From positions 12,586,001 to 12,650,000 of the forward strand of contig OY540810.1 in assembly GCA_961205875.1 (NCBI GenBank): a stretch of DNA of 64,000 bases. The letters run 5' to 3'. Source of the DNA: Sialis fuliginosa. Taxonomy: Eukaryota > Arthropoda > Insecta > Megaloptera > Sialidae. Position numbers and translations under genes: made by a program. Below are positions 23,409-39,300 of this stretch, in pieces. Positions within the stretch are counted from its first letter, which is position 1. Each line of letters starts with the position of its first letter. The notes beneath the pieces are model-generated. The model saw only the letters and a program-made list of their open reading frames with translations. It ran no database searches and was not told the DNA's origin.

Positions 23409-24231
23409 TACAGAGTGATTTACAATTAGTGTAAAAAAAATTACAGTTGATCGAGGAGGTTATATTCTGCAAAATACTTCATATAGACATGTATCCGGAA
23501 ATTCTTCGTGAGAGAGTTACAGCCTTCCAATAATTTTGCCCAAAATATGTGTTTATTTATTTAATATACAGAAAATCCATTGTGATACAGTTATGAAATT
23601 TTATAGCAGGTTTATTATTAATAAGTGTTATCGATTTCCAGTATCAGATAATAATAATTTAGACCAGGAATGTATGGGGCCGGTGGGTCCGCCGACTTTT
23701 ATCAAGTATTTTTTGTTCTTTAATTTTTTCCCGAGTCGAGTTCTTGTAGAAGATTATATGACATAAACTACACAAAAATATATATTGTCCATTTGTCATA
23801 GGATCAACCGTTTTTGAGAAATATTGATTAAAAGAAAGTATTGCAGAATTTTACTTAATACGGATGCTTCAGATTACACAAAATAAGCTTATATTCTTGT
23901 TCTATGATCAAAATTAAATAAAAGGTTAGTATAAAAATACCTCCTAATACTTATCATCATAGACTTAAGCCAGTTGTATTATTGTTACACAGACTTTACT
24001 AAAAAAAATAACAAAAAAATACTTGATAAAAATCGGCGGGCCCACTAGCCCCATACACCCCTGGTCTAAATTATTATTATTTAATACTAGAAATCAATAA
24101 CACCTATTAATAATTTCATAACTGTATCATAATGGATTATCAAGATATTTCTTTGGAAGGCTGTAGCTCCCTCACGAAAGATTTTTGGATACATGTTCAT
24201 ATGATGTTTTCTTGGTTGTAAATCACCTGTA
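23409..24231. mobile_element. Foldback element, CACTGTCGTGCC family relative
   Basis: Arms of about 300 bp run from TACAGAGTGATTTACAA to its near-complement ending CCTGTA. They share CCGGAAATTCTTCGTGAG and TTATCAAGTATTTTTTGTTC with the half copy at 7410. Non-coding. Confidence 0.65.
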
Positions 24232-24343
24232 TACTAACATAAGCTAAACGAGTTGACATATATTCTAGAATTGAATCAATGCGATAAGTAATAACTACAA
24301 CTCAAGATCATTTCTATTTTAATTATATTTTGTTTCACTTCAG

Positions 24344-27300
24344 TCAAGTAGTTTTCTTTTCAATTTTTTCTTTAGTTATCAGTTCTCTTTTTTCTTCCAT
24401 CACCGCTGAAACTTCCGGCCAGAATGTTCTTGGACCAACAGAGTCTTCTGTATCCCAATAAGTTCTTGGACCGATTTCTACACTATCATCATGGTTCGAC
24501 TGTTTTTCTTTAACGGGTAATCTTCGAATGCCAATTGTCGAAACGTCTAATGCTCCGTTATGTTCTTTTGGAACAAACGACGGTTGAAAACCGTTTTGTT
24601 TCTGTAAAATATTCTCGTAAAGTTTCATTAGATATGGATGTACCACTGTATCAATCATGTTAAAGTACGTTTTTAATATCATTTTTCCCATTTCGTTGTA
24701 ATATTGTAAAGCGTTTATATCGGCTTGAGATATCATAGGTTGTTGGTTTTTTAAATCATTGTTTAACGTCCTTCTGTTGTTGTAATCAATGAAATTATTT
24801 AATATTGGTTGATAGGGTAATTGATTATTTCTCTTATAATGGGGATAATATGTGGCTGACATTACCTGTAACAAAAATCATTTATCAACTTAATTAAATA
24901 TAAACAGCCCCATAAAAAAAGTCTTATGTCTGGTATTATAAAGGAGCTCGCAAAATTTGCTAGCTTGCAAACACTTTCAAATGGGGTATTAATTTTGTAC
25001 TAGTATCTATGGATAGCTATGGAATTTAGAGCAGCTAATTGTAACACAGTTGGCATCGTTAACCGTACAAAATAAAATTTCATATTATCACCACTATTTT
25101 AATACCGTTGGTGTTTACCTACAACGCGTGCGCGAAACTTGTCAAAGTCTTCAACAAACTCCAAAATAACTGTCATATAAGTTTGATATCTCATTTGAAA
25201 GTACTTGCTAGCTAGCAAATTTGCGAGCTCCTTTGTAATACTGGACATTATGCCGTGTTTAGACCGAAAAAACAAAACGGCAACATCGTGTCTTTTTGAC
25301 AAAAGTGCATTTTAAATACGATGTGTTTTCAAACAACGTGTTGCACGGCATTACACTTATAAGGGAATCTTTTCAAATGGTATATTCGTATCGAGTTTGA
25401 ATTTTGTAGATAGTTAGTAGGGCTCAGAGTTAGTAAAAAATAAATGCAGAATAATCATTTATTTCAAATAACTCTGAAACTAATAAATATTTTAAAAAAT
25501 TCAAAAAAGTGAAACCGTTCATTTCCACTTTCCACTCACCCCATTATTTATTTGAGAAAATTTTTTATTAACTCAATTTAATTGTACTATACAATAGTAA
25601 TTTAAATATATAGGATATATTATTTAAAACAAAATTTATCCTTTCATCGCCACATTATCATATTTCGAAAAATATTTACTTAACAGTTAAACTTTTTCGA
25701 ATTTTGTCACTCAAAAGAGTATAAAAAATCATGAAAATTTTTTAGTAGGTATAGATATTTTTAAATATTCAATAGTTTCAGAGTTATTTGAAATATATAT
25801 TTATTTTGCACATTTTCATAGGGGTAGTTCAACACTTTAAACCGTTTTACTGCAGCTAAGGTAACTTTTTTTTACTTATTCTGAACCCCTCTAGATATTT
25901 ATAAAATATTAACTCGATACGAATATGCCACTTGAAAAGGTTCCATTGTTAGTGACGTAGCTAACTCTCTAAAATTGAATTAGTAGTTATTTCACTGATT
26001 GAATTAGTCACTTTAAATTTCACTAAAAAAATAGTGATTTCGAACCGAAAGTGGCGCCATTACGGCATTTATTTTTACTTCGATTTATCAACGTATACAA
26101 ATCAACTGCTTTGATATTTATACAAAACATGAAAAATATATCCAAAAATAATAAAAAAATAATTAAACCAACCAAGTTTCATTAATATCGGTTCAGTGGT
26201 TCATGAGTTATGCATGTGAGGATTCAGAGGACAGACAGACACACATACACGCACAGACAGACAGATACGGAACGAAAAGTTTTTGTCTTGACCTGAAACG
26301 GAAAGATCATGTTAAAATTTTGAATTCGAAGAACAATTTTTTTTTCTCATTTTAAAACGATCACAAAGCTTCTCGTATATTCGATATGGCGAAGAAGCAA
26401 AAAAGAAAATTAAAGATAAATGTCTAATCTACAAAAGTCATTAATTAGATTAGGCCAAAATATTTATCATGATTCGTGGAGGCTTTCAAAATTAACATAA
26501 AATATATTTATGTATCTATATATTTTTTAAATTTTTCTATACAAAGTCGAAATCTCTTTAGCTCGAATTTTTTTAGCGGTTCTATCTCAAGATGTTAGCT
26601 GAGTGCCTAACGAGAAAATGTGTCTCGTGAATTACAGTGGCGTGTTATATACTAGGTAAATTAGACAATTACGTAGGAATTTGAACAAAAAAAATGTCTC
26701 ATAATATTATGGTTGATTAAAAATTTATTTTAACTGACATTTTTTTTCAATTGTGTCTCGGACCTCTAAATGTTCAAGTCTGTCCCTGAGCAAGTGCGAT
26801 AAACATGACAAATATTCTTAGCTATTAAACATATTCCTAAAATCTAACAGACATGGTTTTCCTTGATTATTTTGAACTGCTTTTATATATTTTATTTAAA
26901 ATTCGATTATTAAACAAAATTTATGATTTAATGAGGCATAAAGACGTAAATATTGTATTGTTTTATCTAAAACATTAGATTGTTTTTAATGCACCCACAT
27001 GTTTATCAAAAAAAAAAACAAAAATATATTAAAAACAACTTTGAATATTAACGATAAAGTAGTTTTGTTGGTAAAAAGTATTAAAACGTAATAAACACAA
27101 AAATGTATTAGTTAATTAATTAAACTAATTATAGATAGAAAAAATTACACATATTTTCATTTGTTCGTATTTTCAATGAACTATAAACAATAAATTATAA
27201 TTGTATTGTTTATTTACAGTTATTTTAATACAATCAGCAACAATTGCATTTTAATTAATCCAAATAAAAATAAATAAGATTAAAAAATATGCTGCATATT

Positions 27301-30300
27301 GTGTTTATCTAAAAAAAAGCTACCATAGGTGCCACGGGACTTTCTTATACGTAATACTGAGAGTGAACAGTGTACGTTTTCTTATTTTATTTTATTAAAT
27401 CATTCTGGTTAACTGATGAACGCAGTGTTTACCAAAGTATGGTACGCGTACACCAAGGGGTACGCCAAAGTGCTTCAGGAGGTCCTAATATTTTTTTTAT
27501 TAAATAATTTTGTGTTTAGAACAACAAATTCTGAATCATTGAGATTTGTTTTCTATATTTTTTTAAATTTCGTTAAGTGTATTTGATTTTTACATGAAAA
27601 AAAGTTTTAAAGGCCTCTATACACCACCCAATTTGGCATCCAATCTGCAGGGTCCCTTGACATTTGCATAAACTTAGATTTAGATTGAAATCGTCAAAAA
27701 ATTAAAAATATACGAAACACTAATCATTTGCGCTTAAGAAAAATTTCGAACTAATATTTTTTAGTAAAATTATATAAAAATTAAATGGTTAACCAATGCT
27801 AGGCAATTAACTACCTTTTAGCACGAGAAAACACTGTGCATTTACTTGGTAGATGTTTTTTTACTTACGCCCGATCACGCACGGCGGGTCACGCTCGTCA
27901 CACGATGTAATGTAATGTTATAAATTAAATTTTGAAATGATGAAAATTAATGTTTTTTACGTGCAATATATTATGTGTACTTTTTATATTCATATTATTG
28001 TTTTATCTGTACAAGTTATAGCAAACAAAACAAGAAAAAATAATATCTTTTTTTGGTGTTCCGATAGAATTGGCTGGTTGACCATGTGAGAGTGCTTCTA
28101 AAAATGACATTTATTTTTATACTGTATTTTTTAATGTCAAAATTCGTTTTAAAATATTATCATATAAAAAAGATCAAATAAGTTTATAAAAAAATATCAT
28201 CAAAATATACTCACGCACGGTTGTTTTAATTTGACTCACGATTCAAGATTTGAAAATCGCTCTTGCTCACGGATGCCCTGACGTTCCCCGAAAAATTCAC
28301 GGCCCGCGCCCAGCTCTAACATAAATTATAGATGATAAAATTATCTACAAGTTTTATCTTATAACTTATACTTATATTAATTTTGAAATATCCGTTTCCG
28401 ATTGTAAGATTATTTTAAAAATATGTTGTTGTTTTTTTTTAATCCATAATGAACCTAAATACTTAATAAAGTAAAAAATCATGATTTTTTTTTAATTATA
28501 AGATTTAAACAATTAAAATTGAACTAGTAATAAATAACGATGAAATAAGAAGTAATTATAATTTTTTTTTAATTATTGTTATTTTTAAATTCTTTTCATG
28601 CAGTTTGGGTCTGGTTAATTATGCTAGTTTAGTATGCACAAGCTGAACTCAGGTCTGGGCGTTAAGAGGTGAATCCTAAATATAAAAATCTACCCTCCTG
28701 TTTTAGCTACAGCGTCTACAGACCGACAGACAGATAGACATCATGGCAAAAATTGTCAAAATGGATTCGGGTAAATCTATTGGATTAATTGGAAATTTCC
28801 ATCAAAATTACGAATTCGAAAAAAAAAAATTGTACGTACTATGGGCTTCAGAAGTCGTCTGTCACTCTAAAGGTCAAAATCACTCACAACAGATTCGAAA
28901 ATATTAAGACAAACATCACCGGTTATCTTTTTCTAGGGCGAGGCTTATATACATAGTTATTATACATCATTTTAAATAAAAACACAAATATACGTTCATT
29001 TCATTAATTAATCTTATATCAAGTTTAACATATTTAAATACTAAAATTCGGAATATCAAATATTTATTGCCACAAAATTTACTTATACAATTTTTAATAT
29101 AATCGTACAAATATAGTATATGAGTACCTATTATAAACGAAGAGTACTTTATCTAGCAAATGAGTTTTAAAATATCTGTTTTTGTTTGGTACATGGAAAA
29201 ATGATTTAAATATTATTATCATTAAATTGGAGGAGCCTACTAAGTTTGTGATAAGAGAATTTCAATGAAAACTGGACACCACTTCTGCATTTCACTGTAC
29301 GTATGAAATATAAACTATACTCTATTTCATTTAAGAATGCAGTGTTTGCCGAGGTTTTGACGATACGAATCGTGCATTTTACTGTCAAAAACCAGGACAA
29401 CCACTGCATTCTTAAATGAAATAGAGTATAATATGATTCAGCACTGTCGTGCCAAACTGTACAATTAATGTACATTGAGAAAAAGATTTTAAGCAAAATA
29501 CATTATATGAACATATTTTTGAATAAATTTTGAATAAAGTCTTTGGAGGGTTGTAGCCTCCTCACGAAAAATTTCCGGACACATGTTCATAAATGTTTTT
29601 TGCTTAAAATATATTTCTTAATTTACTGTCCAAGTTTGGCACGACAGTGCTGAATCTTCCTGTATATGTACATATATATTACATTTATTACATTTATGTC
29701 CGGTATTATAAAGGGGCTAACAAAATTTGTTAGCTAACAAGCACTTTCAAATTAGGTATTAAACAGTTCCCTTGAAGTTTCATGAAGTGTTTGACAAGTT
29801 TCTCGCACGTGCGGTAAGTAAACACCAACAGTATTAAAACAGTGGTGATATTATGAAAATCATCTAGTAATAAGTCATCATCACTGATCTAAATTATAAA
29901 ACAAATCCATAGATAATATCACAGAATTAATACCTTGTTTGTTAGCTAACAAATTTTGCTAACTCCTTTATAATAACGGACATTAAAATACAGTAATGCC
30001 TCTATTTACGCGGTTAATTGGTTCCACAAAAACAGCAATTTTTCAACCGCATAAAAGTGAATCTGCGTAAATGGAGGGATTACTATGTATGATAATAAAA
30101 TGATTAAAATATTTTTATTTTAAATTAATTGAAATATATTTTTCGGGAAAATTTTGTAAACAATAAGATTATTTTTTATATTACTTTTTTGTAAATATCA
30201 AGTTTAATAATGTTTTAAAAAAAAATAGTAAATATTTTTTTGATAAAACAATAGAGTGAACAATTCGATAATAAATATTATTTATATTGATTTTGAAATA

Positions 30301-33300
30301 AAATATATAATAAAATATTTGATGTTATTTAAATAAATACATTGATATTTAATCTAAACTTGATGAACTATGTGGATATTATTTATATTTGAATTTCACA
30401 ATAGAATAGAACAAATGTGATTTTACTTTATATTCTATACCCACTATTATTTTGTTATTTTTAGATTATACCATTGTTAATATTATATTTTAAATGAATT
30501 TTGACACCTAACTGTAGTTTACTACATTTATTTATTATGTTCGCTTCATATTTACCGGGTGTCCCAGATAACAAGTGATATATCGTTGTAAAGTAAAGTA
30601 AAATATCGGTATGGAGAACCATACATGATTTCCATGTATCTTTTTAAATAATTTTTAATACCTATATGAAAAATTTCAATTGGATTTGTCAGAAATAAAA
30701 CTCATTATATTAGTTTTCTAATGTCCTAATTTCAAAAACATAATATACATTTGCAGATTAACTAATTTTACATTTTGAATCTAGTTGCATTTGTTTCCAA
30801 GGCAACAAGAATTAGTTACGTATTAATTAGTATTTAAAATTCAAATTTTAAGTGTAGTTTTCACTTCTTCAATAGCTGTTTAGGCACGTACAAAAAATAA
30901 ATGTCCCTTATAGGTTCAATTGAACTGCAAATATACCAAGCTTTATCAAAATTAATAAGAAAATACTCGCAACGTTTACTTTTTTGAATATTTTCAAAAG
31001 CCCTCATCCGATTTTCACCAAAATTAATAGGTCTGGACTCACTGACAACGAGACAAACATTTTCCTCAAAAATAATTCATATCTGTGCATTTTTACAGTA
31101 GTTATAAAGTAGTACAATCAGAATTTGATCTAATCTCGGACACGATTTTTCGACGGTATTACAATACTTCCATTTTTTTCGGAACATGGAAGTAAAAATG
31201 AAAATAATATAAAATTGTAAAATACTAGTAAATTTTAAACAAAAAAGTAACTATCTATCTAGTTACTTCGACAAAAAAATGATAGACATTTTTAAAAATT
31301 CGAAATTTTCAGATTTTTAGATGCACCGCATGAACCACATAGATTCATTTAAATTGTTGATAAAGAAATACTTACACCTTCCTTTAAAATACTGTAAGAT
31401 CTCTTTATACGCGGTAGATACGTTTCACAGGAAACCGCTACACAACAATCGTACAAAAAAAGACATTGCTTACATTGTAAAATTAGGGATACGTTCTATA
31501 AATTTTTAAAACCAAACCAATCAATTAAAATAGGCCGAAAATCGCATAAAAAAATTTCTGAAAATTTACGAAAATATGAATGCCTAAAAAAAGAAAGAAA
31601 ATTAATTAGAAAATCTGAAAAAAATGATTTAAAACTTAAAATAAAATTAAAAATTTTAAATTTATATATTATATAACTAGGAGCTTTGCCCCTGGGCGCT
31701 ACGCGCCCCAACCCCAAATCGTGCCACATTTGATAAAATATAGATTAATAAAATATAAATTATTATTTTATATTAACTTTTACCATATCAAATTTTCATA
31801 AAATATTTCACATGCTGATAAATAAATAATTCTTGAATTTGGCGGGGATAATCATTTATCATTATTACCTTTCCAATAATGTTATAATTTACATGTACAA
31901 ATCACCCTAACCTCAGAACGTACTCGGGTCTCAGCCTTCGGCTGCGACCCTCGTGTCCATCGTAATTTATACCATTACCATTAATTTTCATAATACCTTT
32001 GAGAAATTACCAAAAAATCATTGTGAATATCAGTTACCACATTTTTTTTCATACAACATATTCAAAGAATGCGTTGAGGCATTTTCGATGTTATTTATTA
32101 GGTTAAATTATCTTATTACGATTTTTATTTTATGTTTACGCAATTTTATGAAAAAATAGCAAAAAAAAATTATCAAGACCACAACCCTGACTTTGACTTA
32201 TTTATTATTTTTATAAATGTCTTAAGTTTTTAACTATTGTTCAATTTCAATCAAATCAATTATTTTTTCGTCATGATTAAAAAATAGCAATTTTAAATAT
32301 TGTTTTAAATACTAAAAGAATTTATTAAATAAATTTAAAAAATCGCAAAAATATCTGGTGTTTCCCCTTAATACTCCAGCCCTGTCTTTATTATTATTTA
32401 ATATAAATTGTTTGATACATTACATATGTATATCTTTTAACTACCAAATGGTTTTCAAAAATGTTTATTATACAACTCTTAAAAAAATAACAATTTAAAA
32501 TATTTTTAACTACGCCGCACCTGACTTAATTGTTAATAAATATAAATTTTTGGGAAAATTACATCAATCCCCACAACAACCAAATTACTAAAATAACCGT
32601 TTCATTTTAATACAATTATATCAGAAAAAAGCAATAAAAAATATTCTTGTAACCACGCTCCTGACGTAATTCTTATTAAATATAAACGTTTTGATATTAA
32701 ATATAAATTATTATACTAATTACATCAATATACCAACCAATTTTGGTTCAAATTTTCATTTATATACAATTTAATTGGAATGTACCAATTTAACACATTT
32801 CTGTACACGCCCCTGACGTATTTCAAATAAAAAACAGCTGTTTATGACAGGCAAATATCAAGTCCACGTGGAGTGTTTAAAATTCTTACGAAATGTCAAT
32901 TTTTGACCAATCACAGCGAAGAAATTCTAAGAATTCAAAAAACAAATGCCTAGTGTCGAAACTGCTAAATTTCAAATAAACGTCAGAAAGCAAAATTTTG
33001 TGCCAATTTTACATGTCGTTTCTCGGAAAAAAATACACATCACAGGAACTATTGTAGTTTTGAATAAAAAAATAAGCCATTAAGTTGTATCAAGGACGAA
33101 TCTAAAAACAGGCAAAGTATGAAAAAAATCCACTGAAAGGTTTAACGGGCTATAAATTGATTGTGGCCGGACAGACATATAAATTTATATATATATATCT
33201 TACGGCTTATATTATAATGTAAGATTACAGAATTATCGTCATTATCTGAAAATATAACACGGGACCGTTTGTGAAATCTTGTTAAACGAACAATTTAATG

Positions 33301-36300
33301 ATAACAATACGTTTACATACCCCACTCACCGAAACGAGGAATCCCTGAATTTGCATGAAAAATCGCACCGCGTAACTTATAATCCTCGTAGAAATAAACC
33401 CTGCTGTAATTCATATCATTTAGCCAAATTTTCTTTATATTTATTGACCATGTAAACCGAAACAGTTTTTACTCACTGCAATTTTTTTCTAAAAATTGAT
33501 TCTTAACTATTTATATAAGTACATAATCATAAAATGAAATGTTTTTAATAATTAAATTTGTGTACCTACATAAAACTCTGACAAATTAATCATTGACAAC
33601 ATATTCCATGCTTATTATTTTAATCAATGGAGTGTGTATTATATATTTCTACAACAGGTAAAATGTTTACGTTGATAACAGAGAAATTACGAAAGTCTAA
33701 ATAAATTTCAGCTGTAATCAGTATGTCCCAACCAATAAGCCATTAAAAACAATTATAACCATATTTAACAGTAGGTATATTACTTATAATACGTAAATAA
33801 CTATGCACACTTATTATAGATTGTTGGGTTTTCTATATTTTTAACCAACTTAAATAATTAATGACGTAACTCGTAAACTTTAGGTTGTACGAAAAAAAGT
33901 GTAAGAACAAAAATTGAAGAAAATTTAATTTTCTACAAGATTGGTCCTTAGGTATTTTATCTTAAAATCTAAAGTTTTTGAAATAATACGCAAAACTATG
34001 TAGTGGTTAACGGCGATTCAAAAAAATTTCAATAAAAAAAAAAAGTTTATTTGTAATTTAGATAGGTACTAAAACAGAAACAGCTGATTCTATATTATAT
34101 TGTTTGTTAATTCATATCTCTAGATAAGGTACTGACACCAGTCTTGGATATGATCCCAATAATGACTATTTTTAAATTAAATATAGGTACTGAGTTAGAA
34201 ATATGTGTTGATATTTGATTACTACCATTTCTGAATATTAATACATTTAACTGTCTTACAGCGTGATTTGATGACAATCAGCCAATATGTGTCAAAACGA
34301 TGGACATTTAAACTAATTATTAGTATAATTTATTTATTAATAATTATTATATTATTATAGCGACTGCTTTACATTGTTTCAATTTTGACGATTCTTTCTT
34401 TATATCTTTCGTGTCGTAGTACTAATCATTTTGTAATCATTAGCAACAGTCTATCACTACGTGCTCATTACTGGTTTTACTTTATCCATTACTGAAGAAA
34501 AAACATAAACAAAATAAAAGGCTATAATTTAAAAAACAAACTATATCTGCGGACTTTGGTAATTAAATTGATTAAATAAAGAGTTACTTGCTTTATTATT
34601 AACACGAGTTCATGAGAATTACAAAAAAGAAGCCCGTCATTCACAAAAACAGTTAACCTTGCTCTTATAGTGGCCATAACAGGTGCCAGTACCTTACATT
34701 TGAATAATAAAATCGATTATTTCTATAATTTCTAAAATCTCAAATTATGTACCTACCAAATATGTAATATATCATGTTCATTAAGCAGGTATTAATTTAT
34801 TTGTAATTAGTTTTAATTTTTATATTTTATTTTATTCCAATTAACGTATTGACGTTTATGAATAATTTTATTTAAATAAAAATTATCAATTATTAATTTA
34901 ATGTAAAAAAATATTAACAACTACAAATATAATGTATAAAAAAATTAAAAAATTAACAAATTAAAATGAAAACCATTTTGTCAAAAAATAATCATCAATG
35001 TTTGAAATATTGTAAATATATATTAGAAAATATAAAACAAAATAAACAATGCATATTGTACTGCAAATCGATGAATAAAAATACATTTTATTTCGCAATT
35101 TTGAATCAATTTGAATCAAAATGACTTTTTATTAAATCATCACTTACTTTTTAAAAAATAAAAATTCAGTAAAACTTCGTTATAACGCTCTTGAGCGCAT
35201 CGGATCAAAAACGCGTTATAAATGGGATTAAAAAGAAATTGTTTTAAATTAAAAAAATGAAGCAACCTTTTTAATTATATTTAAATATAGCAATTTAACT
35301 TAATTAACTTACATAATAATGTTCAATGAAAATAATTAAAATGTATGACATATATTCAAATTTTTTATTGGGGCCAATGAGTTTTAATTTATGAGTGCTA
35401 TATTTAATCATATATACACAGTGACAATTATTAACTGATACAAATGAAAACGCTAAAATATTTTTATAATAAAGTTTCAGTTAAGTTTTTATTCAATTCT
35501 TAAAGTAGACATATGTATTGAAAATTTATAATAAGTGTTTGGGAATAACTCCTCCTTTAACTTTGATAACTAGCTTCAATCTTCTTTCAAAGTTGTTGTA
35601 AACGGCATGCACTGTTTCCATTGGCATTGTGACGCAAATTTTGAAAATAACATTCTTAAATTACTGCTTTGAAAGTATATAATCCGACAGCTTAGACAAC
35701 ATATATGACCATACAAAATAACCGGAGGATTGCAATCGGGAGAGTTTGGCGGCCATTCATTCTTCATAAAAAAATCAAACAAATTATCCTTACACCATGC
35801 TTGAATAATGGTTGCTGTATGGAAAGGGGTTCCATCTTGTTAAAACCAATAATAATCATCTCCAAATAAATTTTTGGCATTTGGCATGACATTTTTCTTT
35901 AATATTTCCTCCAAATAGTATTTTGAATTGATTTTTATGCCTTTTTCAATAAAATTTAAGGGTAATTTGCCTCTTGGGTTGATGGCGCCCCAAACCATGG
36001 CCGACGCAGCACTCTATAAAACCAAATTTTACCATTTTTCATCACCAGCGAGCCAAACCATTTTTTTTAAATTATTTCTCGATATACTTTCATGCCCGAA
36101 ATTTTTATTAAGACTAATTTAAATTGTATAATTGTTTTACATGATAAACTAGATAACATAACGGTACTTTTAATTGTTTTTTTGTAAAGAATGGGTTGCT
36201 ATAATAACGCCAATAATAGGTACATCGTCGATAAAGAGTTGTATCAGAATATAATTGTCACGATGTATGTACATTTATGTACAATGGCGTACCTACAAAT

Positions 36301-39300
36301 TACGAACCAATATATCACAGTCGTGGTGTTTCAAGAATCAATTAATTGTTAATATTGACTACACATGTGTTGTCAGAGTCAGCCTTAGTAAGTCTGGCGC
36401 CCTGGGCGAGATTTATTTTTCCGCCCTCTCTTCCCCTAAAAAAATGTTAAAAAATCACCGAAAATGTCAATTAAAATTGATAAATTAACAAGAATAGTTA
36501 ATATCTCAGCTTGGCGCGATCCTACAGACCCCAACTTTTTTTTTAAATATAGCTTACATCATTAACTTTAACACTATCAAATGCCCTAAGACCGTCAAGA
36601 CCTCTTTCCCCTATTATTAACAAATTAAAATTGATAAATAAAAAAATTAGTTGTTTAGTTAATATCTCAGCCAATATCTTATTAAAGGTTTTCTGAGTTG
36701 CTGTTGACGGGGGAAAAAAATTAGATTTTTTCTTTTTCGCTATTTACTGATTATACAAAATTGTAAATATGTCGGTTCCTATGCGAGGTAGTGGGTAATT
36801 TTTTTCCTATAACTCCTACACTCCTGTAGGATTTTTTCCCGTCGGATTGAATGAGATCAATTACAACCCTTCATCTGTGACAGGCTGTATGTATAAAATC
36901 CTATGAATATTAGCTTTACATTTTTTATGCAAAAAAAAATTCAAAACCAGAAATCCAAATTTTTTTTACAAAATTTCTTATTTATGTGCGGTCCTTGGAA
37001 AATTTTAAGTCGTCAATGTGGCCCTTGGTGCAATTTAGGTTGACTAGGCCTGTACTATAGGGTACTTCCTGTTGATCTAAAATTTTGAAATTTGATACGA
37101 AAGCACAAATTATAGCCCTCCCCCCCTAATTTAAGGACTCACCCTTACGTAATTGCCCCTTAAGAAACACTTAGAAATTATAATACATAGTTTGAAATTT
37201 GTGTATAATTTTGTGATCATCCCTAGTAGGTATAAATACATGTGTAAACGGTTAATGTTTTATGTTATTATTACAGCCAACATTCTGTATAATTGACAAT
37301 TATATTATATTATACGTGCGATTCGCGCCGAGTCCGAAAAACAATAATGTTTATCAATACGCTCAGTGCCCATAAATAAAGTGATTTTTTGTAAGTCAAT
37401 TAAACGTTTAAATTATTAACTCAACATTATCTAAACAGTAGTCCGACTGTAATTCGAAAAAAACTAATTATATTCTAATTGAAATTGTTATTTTCTAATT
37501 TGTAAATATCAGTCATAAAAATTATTTCGAAATTATGATATTACGTCTATGCTTTTATAATGAAACAATTGATTTTTAAGTGAGCCTGTTTTAAAATATA
37601 TATAGTTTTTTGGGATGGTCTGTGGTAGAGAGTGTTTTGTTTATTTTATATAAACCGTTTAATACTTTTAGGATACACCCGCAGACAGAAATATTGAACT
37701 AAAAATGCATTGCAACTTTTAACAATAAGAATATGTATATAAAAATAAGTAGGGTGACCATGGATAGATCGGAATCCAATTAAGATCAAGATATACAGTG
37801 TTTTGGGATTGATGGGTTTCTTTTTTGTAACATTCATGAAGTGATGTCACTAATAAAACAAGTACCTTTTTATTAAATCAATTTAATCCACAAATACAGT
37901 TTTTTTTTTAAATTATCGCCTTTTATTTTCTTTATGTTTTTTTTTTCTCCAGTAATAACTTGCTAATGATTATAAAATGATAAAAACTACGACACAAAAG
38001 AAAGGTAAAATTGTAGACAATGTATCTGCTTTACATTGTCTATATGTCTAAATCGACGAGTAGTCATATGAGGTAAGTAAGTAACATGATATATGCATGG
38101 GCGTAGCCCCCCCCTAGCTTGTGGACAAAAAGTAATAAGTAAATCAGTATTATTGTCCAAACAGGGATATTTCTAGACTTCTATGATGTCCATTGAATTT
38201 TTGAACGTAAATTTATATTTTGGATCCAGAAAATAAAATATCAAAGTTTTTTTTAATCACAATCTTTTATTTTTACATGTAAACTAAAATATCAGGGAAA
38301 ATTAAAAATAAAATAAAAACACCTAAAGGCAAAGGTCGCAGTATTGGCAACAGTGAAAACTGTGTTTTGTGTTAAAATAACTACCCACAAAAGCATGGGT
38401 AAGGGGGGACGCTTGCCCCTCCCCCTAGCTCGTGAAGTAAGAGTAACAAATTAATCAGTTCATTGGCTAAATATTGACATTTTTAGATTCGAAAATTTAA
38501 ATATCATTGTTTTTTTTATTGTAAAGTTTTTTTTTAAGTATATTATCAATTCAAATTAGATCGATTTTTTACATTAAATAAAAAAAAAACACCAAAATAG
38601 CAACGTAGAGTACATTTTTGTAGAGGATTTTGTATTCAAAAAGATATGCACATACATATAAATTTAATTGATTGAAAAAACTGTGGCGAAAATAAAAGAA
38701 GAAATGAAAAAAATAATGACTTTTCATTGTTACTTTTTGCGCACCTATCTAGAGATATAATAAATAATGAAAATGTTAATTTTTTCAATACTAGGCAAAA
38801 CACGCCGATCAATCGGTTTCAAAAAAAAAAAAATCCCCCCCCCCCCCCCCTGAACAAAATTCTGGCTACGCCCATGGATATATGTAATTAATTAATTAAA
38901 TACGGTCTGCCAGGTACTTAATAACGACAATCACGAGGCAGACAAAATTTTAAAAGTAAGTAACCCCTTTTTTTGAATGACTAAAAAATATTCTATAAAA
39001 TTTTCACGTACCATGTGTCGTTCTTGAGATAACTTGAAAAAAATATTTGTGTCACCCCTCCCCCTTAAATACTATTTTGAAATGGGACATGGAACGAAAA
39101 GTGGTTGCTTTGACGTGAAACAGATAAATCAATTTAAAATTTTGAAATCGGAGAACATTTTTTTTGTCTCAATCTGAAACGATCACAAAGCTTCTCGTAT
39201 CTTCGATATTGCGAGGAAGCAAAATGAATGTTCGTTTGTAAGTGACTTATAGACTCGGGAATTACTGAATCGATTTCAATGCGGTTTTCACCAATAGTTA

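Noticed and set aside
25099-25302. 67-residue frame on the - strand
   Set aside because: It falls within and beside a palindromic MITE whose second copy at 29696 does not keep the frame.
31679-31960. GC-rich hairpins suggesting a Helitron end
   Set aside because: No TC start, CTRR end or helicase frame could be matched.
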